Position numbers and translations under genes: made by a program. The notes below the pieces were generated by a model. It was given only the letters and a program-made list of their open reading frames with translations, was not told the DNA's origin and made no database searches. Below, piece by piece: positions 14,269 to 22,628 of a stretch of DNA of 25,424 nt; positions within the stretch are counted from its first letter, which is position 1; each line of letters opens with the position of its first letter. Source of the stretch: JBLHKS01 sp047620505 (GTDB lineage Bacteria; Verrucomicrobiota; Verrucomicrobiia; Verrucomicrobiales; DEV007); NCBI GenBank assembly GCA_047620505.1, contig JBLHKS010000100.1:1-25424 (forward strand), given 5' to 3'.

Positions 14269-15191
14269 GGGAGATTGTTGAGCAGATCATCGAATCCAAG
14301 CCCGTAGCCGGAAGGAATTTCGAGCTCCGGAACAGGCGGGCCCAAGGCTGACACGAATGCGTCCGCTTCGTCAAACAAATGATGGGTGACAAGTCCACAT
14401 TCCACCACTCGGGACGGGTTGCGTTTCAGCGAACTGGCCGCCTCAAACGCGGCGAAAAGCTGGCCAACCGGATGATCCATATAACTCGTGAAGACGAGCC
14501 GCTGGTCAAACATCTCCGCCAATGGCTCCTGTTCAGCAAGATCGTCCACCGCCGGCTTGACGATCCGAAAAGCAGGACCGCCCCCGACATTTCCGATATT
14601 TCGATCGATCGCAATCACGCTCCAAAGCGGCGTAATTACCTGATTCCAGATAGAATCGACAAGACGAACCGGGTCTTCGATAAACTCGATTCGGTCACGG
14701 GATTCGCCGAGAGCAATCCAGAATTCGGTCAACTCAGCCGGGCTCAGCCCTTGGTTAAAATCAACACGAACCCGCAGATGAGAAGGAAGCCCCTGAATTC
14801 GCTCGACGGCCTCAGCAGAGCTGGAGGCCTTGAATTTCACTCGCGAAAAACCGGGAGGAACCGAAAGAGAGCCGGGCGGCAAACTGTAGTGGCTTCGCGG
14901 GATCGTCAGGCCATCGAATAGACTTTTCTTCGCGGCGCGGGCCTGTGAATCCAATCGACAACATCGCAGCGTGCGAGCCGTCAATAGAGTCCGTGACCCA
15001 TTCGCCAAAGCCAGCAGCTGCTGATCGAGCGGGTCATCTCCCAACTCCGGCCAGGGATGAATGCAGCCGAATCCGCCATCAACTTTGATGAGCGCGCCCT
15101 CAAACTTAACGCGTTGAGAGAGCCGGTTCAGCGGAAGGTCGCCACGCGCCTTCAAGGCGTAACGATGAACGAAAATCGAGTCGAAATTCAC
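14232..15191 (-). CDS. menC: o-Succinylbenzoate synthase (enolase superfamily)
   Basis: I chose the GTG at 15191 as start. It overlaps the menA stop as GTGA and gives a 319-residue protein beginning with the expected first strand NFDSIFVHRYALKARGDLPL; an upstream ATG at 15260 would overlap menA by 73 bp. Enolase-superfamily residues are visible: Lys119-Phe-Lys121 (VKFK), Asp144 (VDFNQG), Glu172 (FIEDP), Asp196 (AIDRN) and Lys212 (IVKPA). The enzyme dehydrates SHCHC to o-succinylbenzoate. Its last codons (Ser-Ser-Cys-stop) are formed by a CAGCAGCTGCTG copy within the menE overlap. Confidence 0.88.
   Translation of the reverse strand: MNFDSIFVHRYALKARGDLPLNRLSQRVKFEGALIKVDGGFGCIHPWPELGDDPLDQQLLALANGSRTLLTARTLRCCRLDSQARAAKKSLFDGLTIPRSHYSLPPGSLSVPPGFSRVKFKASSSAEAVERIQGLPSHLRVRVDFNQGLSPAELTEFWIALGESRDRIEFIEDPVRLVDSIWNQVITPLWSVIAIDRNIGNVGGGPAFRIVKPAVDDLAEQEPLAEMFDQRLVFTSYMDHPVGQLFAAFEAASSLKRNPSRVVECGLVTHHLFDEADAFVSALGPPVPELEIPSGYGLGFDDLLNNLPWTLLTATTSSC
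14233..14244. repeat. CAGCAGCTGCTG palindrome, copy 5
   Basis: Exact copy in the menC/menE overlap. It is read in two frames at once: Ser-Ser-Cys plus the TG of the menC stop, and Gln-Gln-Leu-Leu at the start of MenE. Confidence 0.8.
15012..15023. repeat. CAGCAGCTGCTG palindrome, copy 6
   Basis: Exact copy in menC, read as Gln-Gln-Leu-Leu (LDQQLLALA). Confidence 0.8.
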
Positions 15192-16072
15192 TTGGAAAGG
15201 ATGCCTATCGTGAAAAGGCAGCCAAAAACCAGAAGCTGCAAAGCCGCGAGGGCGAGCCACTTGTTGTAAACCGGCCCCGGCTCAGTCGTGAAGACTTTCC
15301 AGATGATCAGCGCGCTGACTGCGTAGGTCAGGAACGGCAAAGTGAACGCAGGCATCTGATGATGCATCCAGTGGCCGCCCATCATCACGGGAAAAATGCA
15401 GAAAAAGGCGATCTCACAACGAGCGAAGTCTTTGCCGAAACGAACGGCGAGCGTGCGTTTCCCTGCCTTTTTGTCCTCGGCCACGTCACGCAGATTGTTG
15501 ATTGCGATCAGCACAGTCGAGAGCTGCCCAACCTGCAGGCCCAACACGACAGGCTGATGACTCCAGGTGCCGGTCTGAATAAAATAGGCCCCGGTCATCG
15601 CGACAACACCGAAGAAAATGATGACGAACAGCTCGCCTAAGCCGCGATAGGCTAGCGGGAACGGACCGCCCGTGTAGCCGTAAGCGAAGAAGAGCGAGGG
15701 GATCCCAATCGCGAGCACCGGCCAGCCGCGCAGCTGAATCAGCGGCAACGCGAAAAGCGCGGCGAGTCCGAGAAAGCCGATTGCGCCCAACCAAACGGCT
15801 TTTCGCGAAAGCAATCCGCTTTGAGTCGCGCGCTGTGGGCCCTTTCGCTCGGCAGTGTCCGCTCCTTTGTCGTGATCGATCACGTCGTTGAAGAGGTTGG
15901 TCGCGATTTGAATGCAGAGGCAGCTCGCGAGGATCAAGAATGCTAAGCACAAGCTCGTATCGAGCCCGAAATGAATCGGCAAAACGCTACCGAGCCAGAC
16001 GGGAACAATCCCGGCGAGGAGAGTTTTCGGTCGGGCGGCGAGGATCCAGGGTTTCAGCTTCAACGAAGGCAT
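15188..16072 (-). CDS. menA: 1,4-Dihydroxy-2-naphthoate polyprenyltransferase
   Basis: The 294-residue polytopic membrane protein belongs to the UbiA prenyltransferase superfamily. The first Asp-rich motif is NLFNDVIDHDKGAD (59-72) and the second is NNLRDVAEDKKAGKRT (192-207), the latter typical of MenA. An N-terminal ARPKTLLAGIVPVWLGS is also characteristic, and about eight hydrophobic segments are visible. It attaches the isoprenoid tail to 1,4-dihydroxy-2-naphthoate to give demethylmenaquinone, which points to a menaquinone-based respiratory chain. It is the first gene of menA-menC-menE and starts 49 bp after the permease gene on the same strand, so read-through from the metal operon is possible. 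Confidence 0.94.
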   Translation of the reverse strand: MPSLKLKPWILAARPKTLLAGIVPVWLGSVLPIHFGLDTSLCLAFLILASCLCIQIATNLFNDVIDHDKGADTAERKGPQRATQSGLLSRKAVWLGAIGFLGLAALFALPLIQLRGWPVLAIGIPSLFFAYGYTGGPFPLAYRGLGELFVIIFFGVVAMTGAYFIQTGTWSHQPVVLGLQVGQLSTVLIAINNLRDVAEDKKAGKRTLAVRFGKDFARCEIAFFCIFPVMMGGHWMHHQMPAFTLPFLTYAVSALIIWKVFTTEPGPVYNKWLALAALQLLVFGCLFTIGILSK

Positions 16073-16121
16073 CGGTCGACCATTGAACTACGTCGGCGGA
16101 ATGACAAGGGGCTCAACGAGC

Positions 16122-17174
16122 TTAAAATCCGTTCAGCAGCCAACCAATGACCACAATCTGCGGCACGGTCACGACTGGAAGCGCCAGCGCCATTTTCCAA
16201 CTTCCGGTCGTTTCCTTCAAACTTATAATCTCGGTGTAATCGGTCGCGGCACCGCTCATCAGGAAGGTAAACGCATTTCCGGGCGCACCGCCACGTGTCA
16301 GGAGGTCGCCTGCGATCGGGCTTGAGCCTTCGGAACAAACTTCGATCACCGTCGCCGCGAGCAGCGTCAAAAGCAGCCCGCCAATCGTCGGCCCGAACCA
16401 GGCTGCGAACATTTCGTTGCTTGGAATTCCGGCGCGAATCGCAGCGGCCAGCACCACGCCGAAGAAAATCCAACGCAGGATCATCCGCGACTCCCCCACC
16501 CCATCTCGAAGCATTTTTCCGAAATAAGCCGGGCTGAATTTCGCTCCCTTCCAGGATTCGCGCACTTCGCGCCAGAAACGAAAATCATCCGGGAGATCGA
16601 ACGAATTTGGATTCGCGGGAAGCCGCTTGAGACGGACCAACGCCTCGAAAATCAGCCCAGAGACGATCGCGACCAGCCCTGACAGAAGCACAAAAACCAC
16701 CGTCCATTTTAAGCCGATTAGCGAAACCAGAATAATCGTTAGCGATAGAGAATTCCATGGGCTCGCGATCAGAAAAGCCATCGTCTGCCCCAGACTCGCC
16801 CCTCGTTTGTAGAGCTGCATTCCGACCAGCAGAATCCCGTGATTGCAGAGGTCCAGCGTCAGGCCCGCAAGCGTCGCTCGAAGAATTCCGCTGATCCCGC
16901 CCGGCTTTCCCAGCACGCCGACCACAAGCTCGCGAGGCACCCGCGCCAGCACCGAAACCGCGACGATTCCGATGAGAAGCCCCCACCACATCTTGTTCAT
17001 CAACTCGGCCGTACCCTGCACGAACGGCCCAACAAACCGCACCCCCGCTAACCGATCATGGAAAGCGATCTGCCCGATGTAAGCGAGCACGACCACGATC
17101 AGGGAGCCCCATAGAAGCCAGTCGAACCGGCGTTTGGAGTTCTCAGAATTTTCGTGGTCGCAGCAGTCGCTCAC
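16122..17174 (-). CDS. Permease of the ArsP_1/DUF318 family (SO_0444-like metal efflux)
   Basis: The 350-residue polytopic protein has a short N-terminus with a Cys pair (MSDCCDHENS) and about eight to ten membrane segments arranged as two similar halves. Each half contains a family-like block: LCNHGILLVGMQLYKRGASLGQTM in the first and VCSEGSSPIAGDLLTRGGAPGNAF in the second. Relatives move organoarsenicals or, in the SO_0444 type, Cu/Zn-like ions. The usual CSCG-type motif of the first half reads CNHG here. Its ATG overlaps the stop of the lipoprotein gene by 4 nt (17171-17174). That makes it the last member of the metal operon and supports a role in metal export, though the substrate is inferred. 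Confidence 0.8.
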   Translation of the reverse strand: MSDCCDHENSENSKRRFDWLLWGSLIVVVLAYIGQIAFHDRLAGVRFVGPFVQGTAELMNKMWWGLLIGIVAVSVLARVPRELVVGVLGKPGGISGILRATLAGLTLDLCNHGILLVGMQLYKRGASLGQTMAFLIASPWNSLSLTIILVSLIGLKWTVVFVLLSGLVAIVSGLIFEALVRLKRLPANPNSFDLPDDFRFWREVRESWKGAKFSPAYFGKMLRDGVGESRMILRWIFFGVVLAAAIRAGIPSNEMFAAWFGPTIGGLLLTLLAATVIEVCSEGSSPIAGDLLTRGGAPGNAFTFLMSGAATDYTEIISLKETTGSWKMALALPVVTVPQIVVIGWLLNGF

Positions 17175-17431
17175 TCGGTTTTCAATTTCGCGACAAACGT
17201 TGCCGCATCCTTCTCAAATTCTTCGACGCAGGATTCGCAGCACAATTTCACCGTTACGCCCTCGTGTGTGATGACGTGAGGCGAGCCCATGCTGCCGAGT
17301 TCTTCGCCAGAAACGACGCACACTTTCAGCGGGTAGGCGTCGTCAGTGGAGCCTACCGTTTTTTCTTCGCCGCAGCTGGCGAGAATGAAAGGAGCCGAAA
17401 GGAAAGTCAGGAGCTTGATAGTGGTTTTCAT
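17171..17431 (-). CDS. Small metal-binding lipoprotein (YHS/TRASH-like)
   Basis: The 86-residue protein has a lipoprotein signal with lipobox LASC (17-20), so Cys20 is the likely lipidated residue. The rest contains a small Cys module: KVCVVSGEELG (Cys38), a beta-like stretch PHVITHEGVTVKLCCESC (Cys64, Cys65, Cys68), then EEFEKDAATFVAKL. This resembles the YHS/TRASH heavy-metal-binding fold. It is probably anchored in the periplasm and passes or senses metal ions for the efflux system. It overlaps cusA upstream (17428-17431) and the permease downstream (17171-17174) by ATGA. Confidence 0.8.
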   Translation of the reverse strand: MKTTIKLLTFLSAPFILASCGEEKTVGSTDDAYPLKVCVVSGEELGSMGSPHVITHEGVTVKLCCESCVEEFEKDAATFVAKLKTE

Positions 17432-20400
17432 TCAGTGATCTTCGGCGCAAGGCGATTGATCTTCAACTCTTCGATCCAACAAAGCAGAGTCGGAACGACG
17501 AACACCGTGAAGATCGCAATCGTCATACCCCCGAAAGTGGGAATCGCCATCGGCAGCATCACATCGGAGCCGCGCCCGCTTGAAGTCATCACCGGGATCA
17601 GCGCCAGCAGCGTCGTGGCCGTCGTCATCATCGCAGGCCGGTTTCGTTTCACTGCGGCGATCACAACAGCCTCTCGAATCGCAGCTTTGTCGGCGGGCTT
17701 TCGCGCCAGCAGCTGCTGGCGGATGAAAGTGCCCATGAGCACACCGTCGTCAGTTGCGATTCCGAACAAGGCAAGGAACCCGACGCCGACCGCGGCACTC
17801 ATCGCGATTGGACCGATTTGGAACGTGGAGCGCAAATCCACGCCGAAGATATCTACGTTTAGAAACCATGATTGGTTATACAGGTAGAGCAGAATGAGAC
17901 CGCCAGCGAACGCCACAAATACGCCGGACCAGACGACTAACGTGCTCAGAATCGAGCGCAGCTGAAAGTAGATGATGATCAAAATGAGCAGCAACGCAAC
18001 GGAGCCGACGATTAGCAGCATTCGTTGGGTTTCGAGGAAACTTTGATAGGCTCCGGTGAACTCGTAAGAAACGCCCTGCGGCAATTCGAGCTCGCCCGAC
18101 GCCTGCAATGCATCGAGGAACGTGCTCGTCTCCTCGATCGCGTTGACGGGACCGATTCCCTCGTGTTGAGCAAAAGTTACGTAGGCAACCAGGCGCGCGT
18201 CTTCGCTCTTAATCACCTGTGGACCCCGCACGTAGTTAACGGTCGAAAGTTGTCCCAGCGGGATCTGGGTGCCCGTCGGCGTTTGCACGAGAATTTGGCT
18301 TAGCTCCTCGATCGAATCGCGACGCTCGCGCTGGTAGCGGACTCGAACCGCGTAACGCTCGCGGCCCTCCACAGTCGTGGTCAACGTCTGTCCGCCGACC
18401 GCAACTGAGATCACGTTCTGCACACTTTTGATGCTGATTCCGTAGCGCGCGATGGCCGCGCGATCGATGTCGATTTCTAGATACGGCTTCCCAACAACTC
18501 GGTCTGCCAAAACCATCGACCCATCGATCGCTGGAGCATTCTTGAGCGCCGCTTCAATCTGCAAAGCGCCCTGCTCGATCGACTCCAGATCCGGGCCGAA
18601 AACTTTGATCCCAAGCTCCGCGCGCATCCCAGTTTGAAGCATCAGCAGGCGCGTTTCAATCGGCTGAAGCTTCGTCGCCAGGGTCGAGCCGGGAACCGCA
18701 GCCGCCTCGACGATCTCATCCCAGATGTCCTGCGAAGTTTTGATATGATCGCGCCAGAGCCTGACACGTTCGCCATTTTCGTCGTGCCCCCATTCCGGTT
18801 TGTAGCTGATGATCGTCTCAACCATCGCGATCGGTGCCGGATCCAGCGAACTATCGACCCTGCCAATTTTACCGACAACCTCGTCCACTTCCGGAATCGC
18901 GCGAATCGCCCGATCCTGGATTTGAAGCGCGTCGAGTGACTCCCCAATCGAAGCGTGCGGCATCGTCGACGGCATGTACAAAAACGAGCCTTCATCCAGC
19001 GCCGGTCGGAACTCGCGCTCAAGACTGTAGAACGCGCCAACTCCTGCGACGGCAACGCAAGCGACTAACGCCAAAAGCAAGCCCTTCGTTCTTAGAAAAA
19101 ACCGCAGAACACGTTCGTAAACCCGCATGAAGCCGTGAACCGCCAACAGCAAACCACCGATCAAGACGACTACGAAAACCAGTGAGCCGGCAATCGCGTC
19201 GAGCGGATTCCAATGAAAAGCGAGGATCACAGCGGCGATGAGGGCGAGAACAAGCGCCGGCCAACGAGCGATTTTGCGTTTGGTAGGCTTCAGCAGTTGC
19301 TGGGCCAGCGGCGGGATGATCACGAGCGCGATGAAGACAGCGGCGATCAGCGCGAACGTTTTTGTGAACGCCAAAGGCCGGTAAAGTTTGCCTTCAGCGC
19401 CGAGCAAAAAGAATACCGGCAGGAACCCGACAATCGTGGTGAGGATTGCGGTCAGAACTGCGCCGCCGACCTCCTTCGTTGAATGGAGGACGCTCCTAAA
19501 CATGCCTTCCTCGCGGCCCTCGGGCGTCTCAGCTCGTTTCAGGATGTTTTCGCAAATCACGATTCCCATATCGACGATCGTCCCGATTGCGATCGCGATC
19601 CCGGCCAGCGCGACGACGTTCGCGGTGACATCGAACACCCACATCGCAATGAACGTGAAGAGAACGGCCAGCGGCAGCATCAACGAAATGACGGCCGACG
19701 CGCGGAGGTGAAACACTAACAAAAGCACCACAATAATCGTGATGAGAATCTCGTCGACCAGCGCCGTGTTCAGCGTTTCGAGCGTCTCATCGATTAGGCC
19801 AGTACGATCGTAAAACGGAACGATCGTGACTTGGGTTTCAGTTCCGTCCTCAAGCGTTTTCCTCGGCAAACTCGTCTGGATTTCCTTGATCTTAGCTTTG
19901 GCGTTTTTGATGACTTCCATCGGATTCGCGCCGTAGCGGGCCACGACAACACCGCCGACAGCTTCCGCCCCTGCCTTGTCGAGAACCCCGCGCCGCATCG
20001 CCGGCCCCATCTCGATACTCGCGATCTGACGAAGCGTAACCGGCGTGTTATCACGAACAGAAACCACAACTTGTCGGAGGTCATCGAGGCTGCGCAGAAA
20101 CCCGCGACCGCGGACGACATATTCGACCTTGTTGATCTCGATCGTTCGCGCGCCAACATCAACGTTGGACTCCTGAACGGCACGAAAAACCTGTTCGAGA
20201 GTGACGCCGTAGGCCCGCATCGAATCCGGATCGACATCGATCTGATATTCCTTCTGGAAACCGCCTACCGAAGAGACTTCGGCAACTCCTCTAGCAGCCT
20301 GAATCCCATAACGGACGTAGTAATCTTGAATACTCCGCAATTCCTGGAGCGTCCACCCGGCCGTCACATTTCCGTCCGGATCGCGTCCTTCAAGCGTGTA

Positions 20401-20859
20401 CCAAAACACCTGACCCAGCCCAGTCGCGTCCGGCCCGAGTGTCGGCTGAACCGAATCTGGCAACGATCCGCGCGGCAGACTGTTGAGCTTTTCATCAAGC
20501 TTCGTCCGCGACCAGTCCCAGTCGGCGGAGTCGTCGAAAATGACGTAGATCGTAGAAAAGCCGAAGTTGGAAAACGAGCGGATGGTTTTGACCTTCGGAA
20601 TGCCTAACAATGCCGCCGTCAGCGGATAAGTGACCTGATCTTCGATGTCCTGCGGCGAGCTTCCCGGCCACTCCGTGAAGACGATTTGCTGGTTTTCGCC
20701 AATGTCAGGAATCGCGTCAACGGCGACCGGCGAGCGCTCGACACCCGGAATTTCCCAGTCGAACGGAGCCATGAAAACTCCGGCTCCGACGAGCAGAATG
20801 AGTAGAATCACGACGACCGGCTTAAACCGAAGCGTGAACTCGATTAGCTTGTCGATCAT
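17428..20859 (-). CDS. cusA: Heavy-metal RND efflux pump, CusA/CzcA family
   Basis: The 1143-residue inner-membrane transporter has the standard RND layout: an N-terminal helix (FKPVVVILLILLVGAGVFMAP), a periplasmic domain beginning AVDAIPDIGENQQIVFTEW, and a membrane block with AIGTIVDMGIVICENILKR. The second half starts around FRPALDEGSFLYMPSTMPHAS and includes GKIGRVDSSLDPAPIAMVET, close to CusA/CzcA relatives. It ends with helices including RNRPAMMTTATTLLALIPV. It is about 100 residues longer than E. coli CusA, partly because of a hydrophobic stretch before the second periplasmic half. With the CusB- and CusC-like neighbours it would form a tripartite Cu/Ag (or other divalent cation) exporter driven by proton flow. 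It overlaps both neighbours by ATGA. Confidence 0.93.
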   Translation of the reverse strand: MIDKLIEFTLRFKPVVVILLILLVGAGVFMAPFDWEIPGVERSPVAVDAIPDIGENQQIVFTEWPGSSPQDIEDQVTYPLTAALLGIPKVKTIRSFSNFGFSTIYVIFDDSADWDWSRTKLDEKLNSLPRGSLPDSVQPTLGPDATGLGQVFWYTLEGRDPDGNVTAGWTLQELRSIQDYYVRYGIQAARGVAEVSSVGGFQKEYQIDVDPDSMRAYGVTLEQVFRAVQESNVDVGARTIEINKVEYVVRGRGFLRSLDDLRQVVVSVRDNTPVTLRQIASIEMGPAMRRGVLDKAGAEAVGGVVVARYGANPMEVIKNAKAKIKEIQTSLPRKTLEDGTETQVTIVPFYDRTGLIDETLETLNTALVDEILITIIVVLLLVFHLRASAVISLMLPLAVLFTFIAMWVFDVTANVVALAGIAIAIGTIVDMGIVICENILKRAETPEGREEGMFRSVLHSTKEVGGAVLTAILTTIVGFLPVFFLLGAEGKLYRPLAFTKTFALIAAVFIALVIIPPLAQQLLKPTKRKIARWPALVLALIAAVILAFHWNPLDAIAGSLVFVVVLIGGLLLAVHGFMRVYERVLRFFLRTKGLLLALVACVAVAGVGAFYSLEREFRPALDEGSFLYMPSTMPHASIGESLDALQIQDRAIRAIPEVDEVVGKIGRVDSSLDPAPIAMVETIISYKPEWGHDENGERVRLWRDHIKTSQDIWDEIVEAAAVPGSTLATKLQPIETRLLMLQTGMRAELGIKVFGPDLESIEQGALQIEAALKNAPAIDGSMVLADRVVGKPYLEIDIDRAAIARYGISIKSVQNVISVAVGGQTLTTTVEGRERYAVRVRYQRERRDSIEELSQILVQTPTGTQIPLGQLSTVNYVRGPQVIKSEDARLVAYVTFAQHEGIGPVNAIEETSTFLDALQASGELELPQGVSYEFTGAYQSFLETQRMLLIVGSVALLLILIIIYFQLRSILSTLVVWSGVFVAFAGGLILLYLYNQSWFLNVDIFGVDLRSTFQIGPIAMSAAVGVGFLALFGIATDDGVLMGTFIRQQLLARKPADKAAIREAVVIAAVKRNRPAMMTTATTLLALIPVMTSSGRGSDVMLPMAIPTFGGMTIAIFTVFVVPTLLCWIEELKINRLAPKITE
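17707..17718. repeat. CAGCAGCTGCTG palindrome, copy 7
   Basis: Exact copy in cusA, read as Gln-Gln-Leu-Leu (RQQLLARK). A one-mismatch relative lies at 19291-19302 in the same gene. Confidence 0.8.
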
Positions 20860-21109
20860 TCCTTCTCCTCCGCTTCAGGACCAAATGTCCGGTTTATCGT
20901 TCCGCATTCGTGCATGAAATGTCCAAAATACGGGTTAGCCACCGTTTCGGATTTCTGAATCCAGCTGGCACCCTTGTTTTTAAATGCCATCGGACAGTGC
21001 GCTTCGAAGAGCGGCGCTTCGAGATCCGGCGCAAGGTGAATGATCGGGATCAGCCGATTCGAAACCGTTTCAAAATGCGGTCGCTGTCCGTCGAGATCGC
21101 TCGCCGTCC

Positions 21110-21121
21110 CAGCAGCTGCTG
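21110..21121. repeat. CAGCAGCTGCTG palindrome, copy 8
   Basis: Exact copy in the C-terminal part of cusB, read in the Ala frame (GSAAAAAG). Confidence 0.8.
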
Positions 21122-22514
21122 CCGCGCTTCCGACAGTTGCGTCGTTCGCGACCGCTTCGATTTCTGCGAATGTCAGGGCCGCTTTCTGCGCGTTTTCAAA
21201 CTCGTCCTCCGACAACGCGCGCTGCCATTCGAGATACGCCGGAAGAACCGATTTCCAATCCGCCGACGCAATCACCCAAGCGTCTTCACCGGGCGTCATC
21301 ATGCTCGGCTTAGCAAGAATCTGGAGCGAGCTGTCGATTTTGAAAGCCCCCTCACTGACAACGCGGTCGCCAGATTTCAGGCCGGCGTTGACCACGTATT
21401 CGTTTCCGGCACGCGGCCCCAACTCGATGACTCGGCCTTCGTAGATCGGCCCTTCTTCGTCAGACACGTCCAGGTAAACGACCGAACGCTTTCCTGTGTG
21501 AAGAACCGCGGAAGACGGGATGACCAACGGGAGTTCGCCTTCGGTGATCGCGGTGTACCCAAGCTCCTCGGCCTTGACCAGCGCCATCCCGCAAATCGTG
21601 CATTTCCCAGGTTTGTCCGAAACGATTTCCGGATGCATCGGGCTGATCCATTTTCCTGCGAGTTCCGGCGAAATGACTCGTCCTCCCTTCGCCAGATTCG
21701 CCTTCACCAAGGCTTTCGCGAGCATGCCGGGCTTCAGCAAATGGTCCGGGTTTTCGGCATTGACTCGAACGCGAACGGTCTGCGTTTCGGGACTGAGCTG
21801 GGGATCGATGAACGCGATTTTTCCCGCAAAAGTCTGACCCGGCACTCCATCTGCGGTGAACTCCAGACTCTGGCCGAAACGTAACCACGAAAGATCCGAC
21901 TCGTAGGCATCGAGCATCACCCAGACGTGATGCAAATCGGCGATCGTGAAAAGCGGTAACGTGTTTTTTGATCACGATCCCAGCAATCGGCGTCTCGATG
22001 TCCATCTTGTCGGTCGTCGTTTGACGTTCTTCGAGCGCCTTGATCCGCTCCTCCGAGAGTCCCCAAAGTCGAAGTTTGTCGCGTGCAGTTTCGACGTTAG
22101 AATTGAATCGAATCGCCGAAAGAAGCTCAGTTTGTGCCGTTAGCAAATCTGGACTGTAGACGTGAGCGAGGTGATCGCCTTCACGCACTTCGATCCCGGT
22201 GTAATCGACGTAAAGTTTGTCTATTCGAGCTGGGAAACGCGCCGCGATCGTTCGCGTGCGGGTTTCATCGAGCGCGATCTTTCCGACGAGCCGGACCTCC
22301 GCCTGAACCGGTCGCCTTTCGACGACCGTCGTTTCAATCCGCGCCAACTTCTTCGCGTCGGGCGTCATCGAAAGTTGACGCGGTCCGCCACGCTGCGCGC
22401 CGAGCTTTGAAAGCGGAACCAAATCCATCGCGCAAATGTCACACGTTCCTGGTTTGGGCTTTTGGATCTGCGGATGCATCGGACAGGTCCAGGTGTCGTC
22501 CGCGCTGCCGGCCC

Positions 22515-22526
22515 CAGCAGCTGCTG
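22515..22526. repeat. CAGCAGCTGCTG palindrome, copy 9
   Basis: Exact copy in the N-terminal linker of cusB, read in the Ala frame (GSAAAGAG). A one-mismatch relative follows at 23181-23192 in the cusC-like gene. Confidence 0.8.
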
Positions 22527-22628
22527 AGCCGTGATCATGGCCGCCGCCGAAGTTTGAGCCGAGAATCCAGCCCGCAGCCAGCGCGACGATCACGAGACCG
22601 CCCAGAAGTAGAATCAGTTTGGAGGTTT

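Noticed and set aside
15192..15260. ATG at 15260 as menC start
   Set aside because: It would overlap menA by 73 bp and add 23 residues not expected in MenC; the GTG overlapping the menA stop as GTGA fits better.
2351..19600. Possible HIP1 (GCGATCGC) enrichment
   Set aside because: Only about four copies were found by eye and GC-rich, GATC-rich coding sequence could give these; the CAGCAGCTGCTG signal is much stronger.
20910..21884. 324-codon plus-strand open frame opposite cusB
   Set aside because: It mirrors the CusB C-terminal half on the other strand and shows only Arg-rich low-information sequence.
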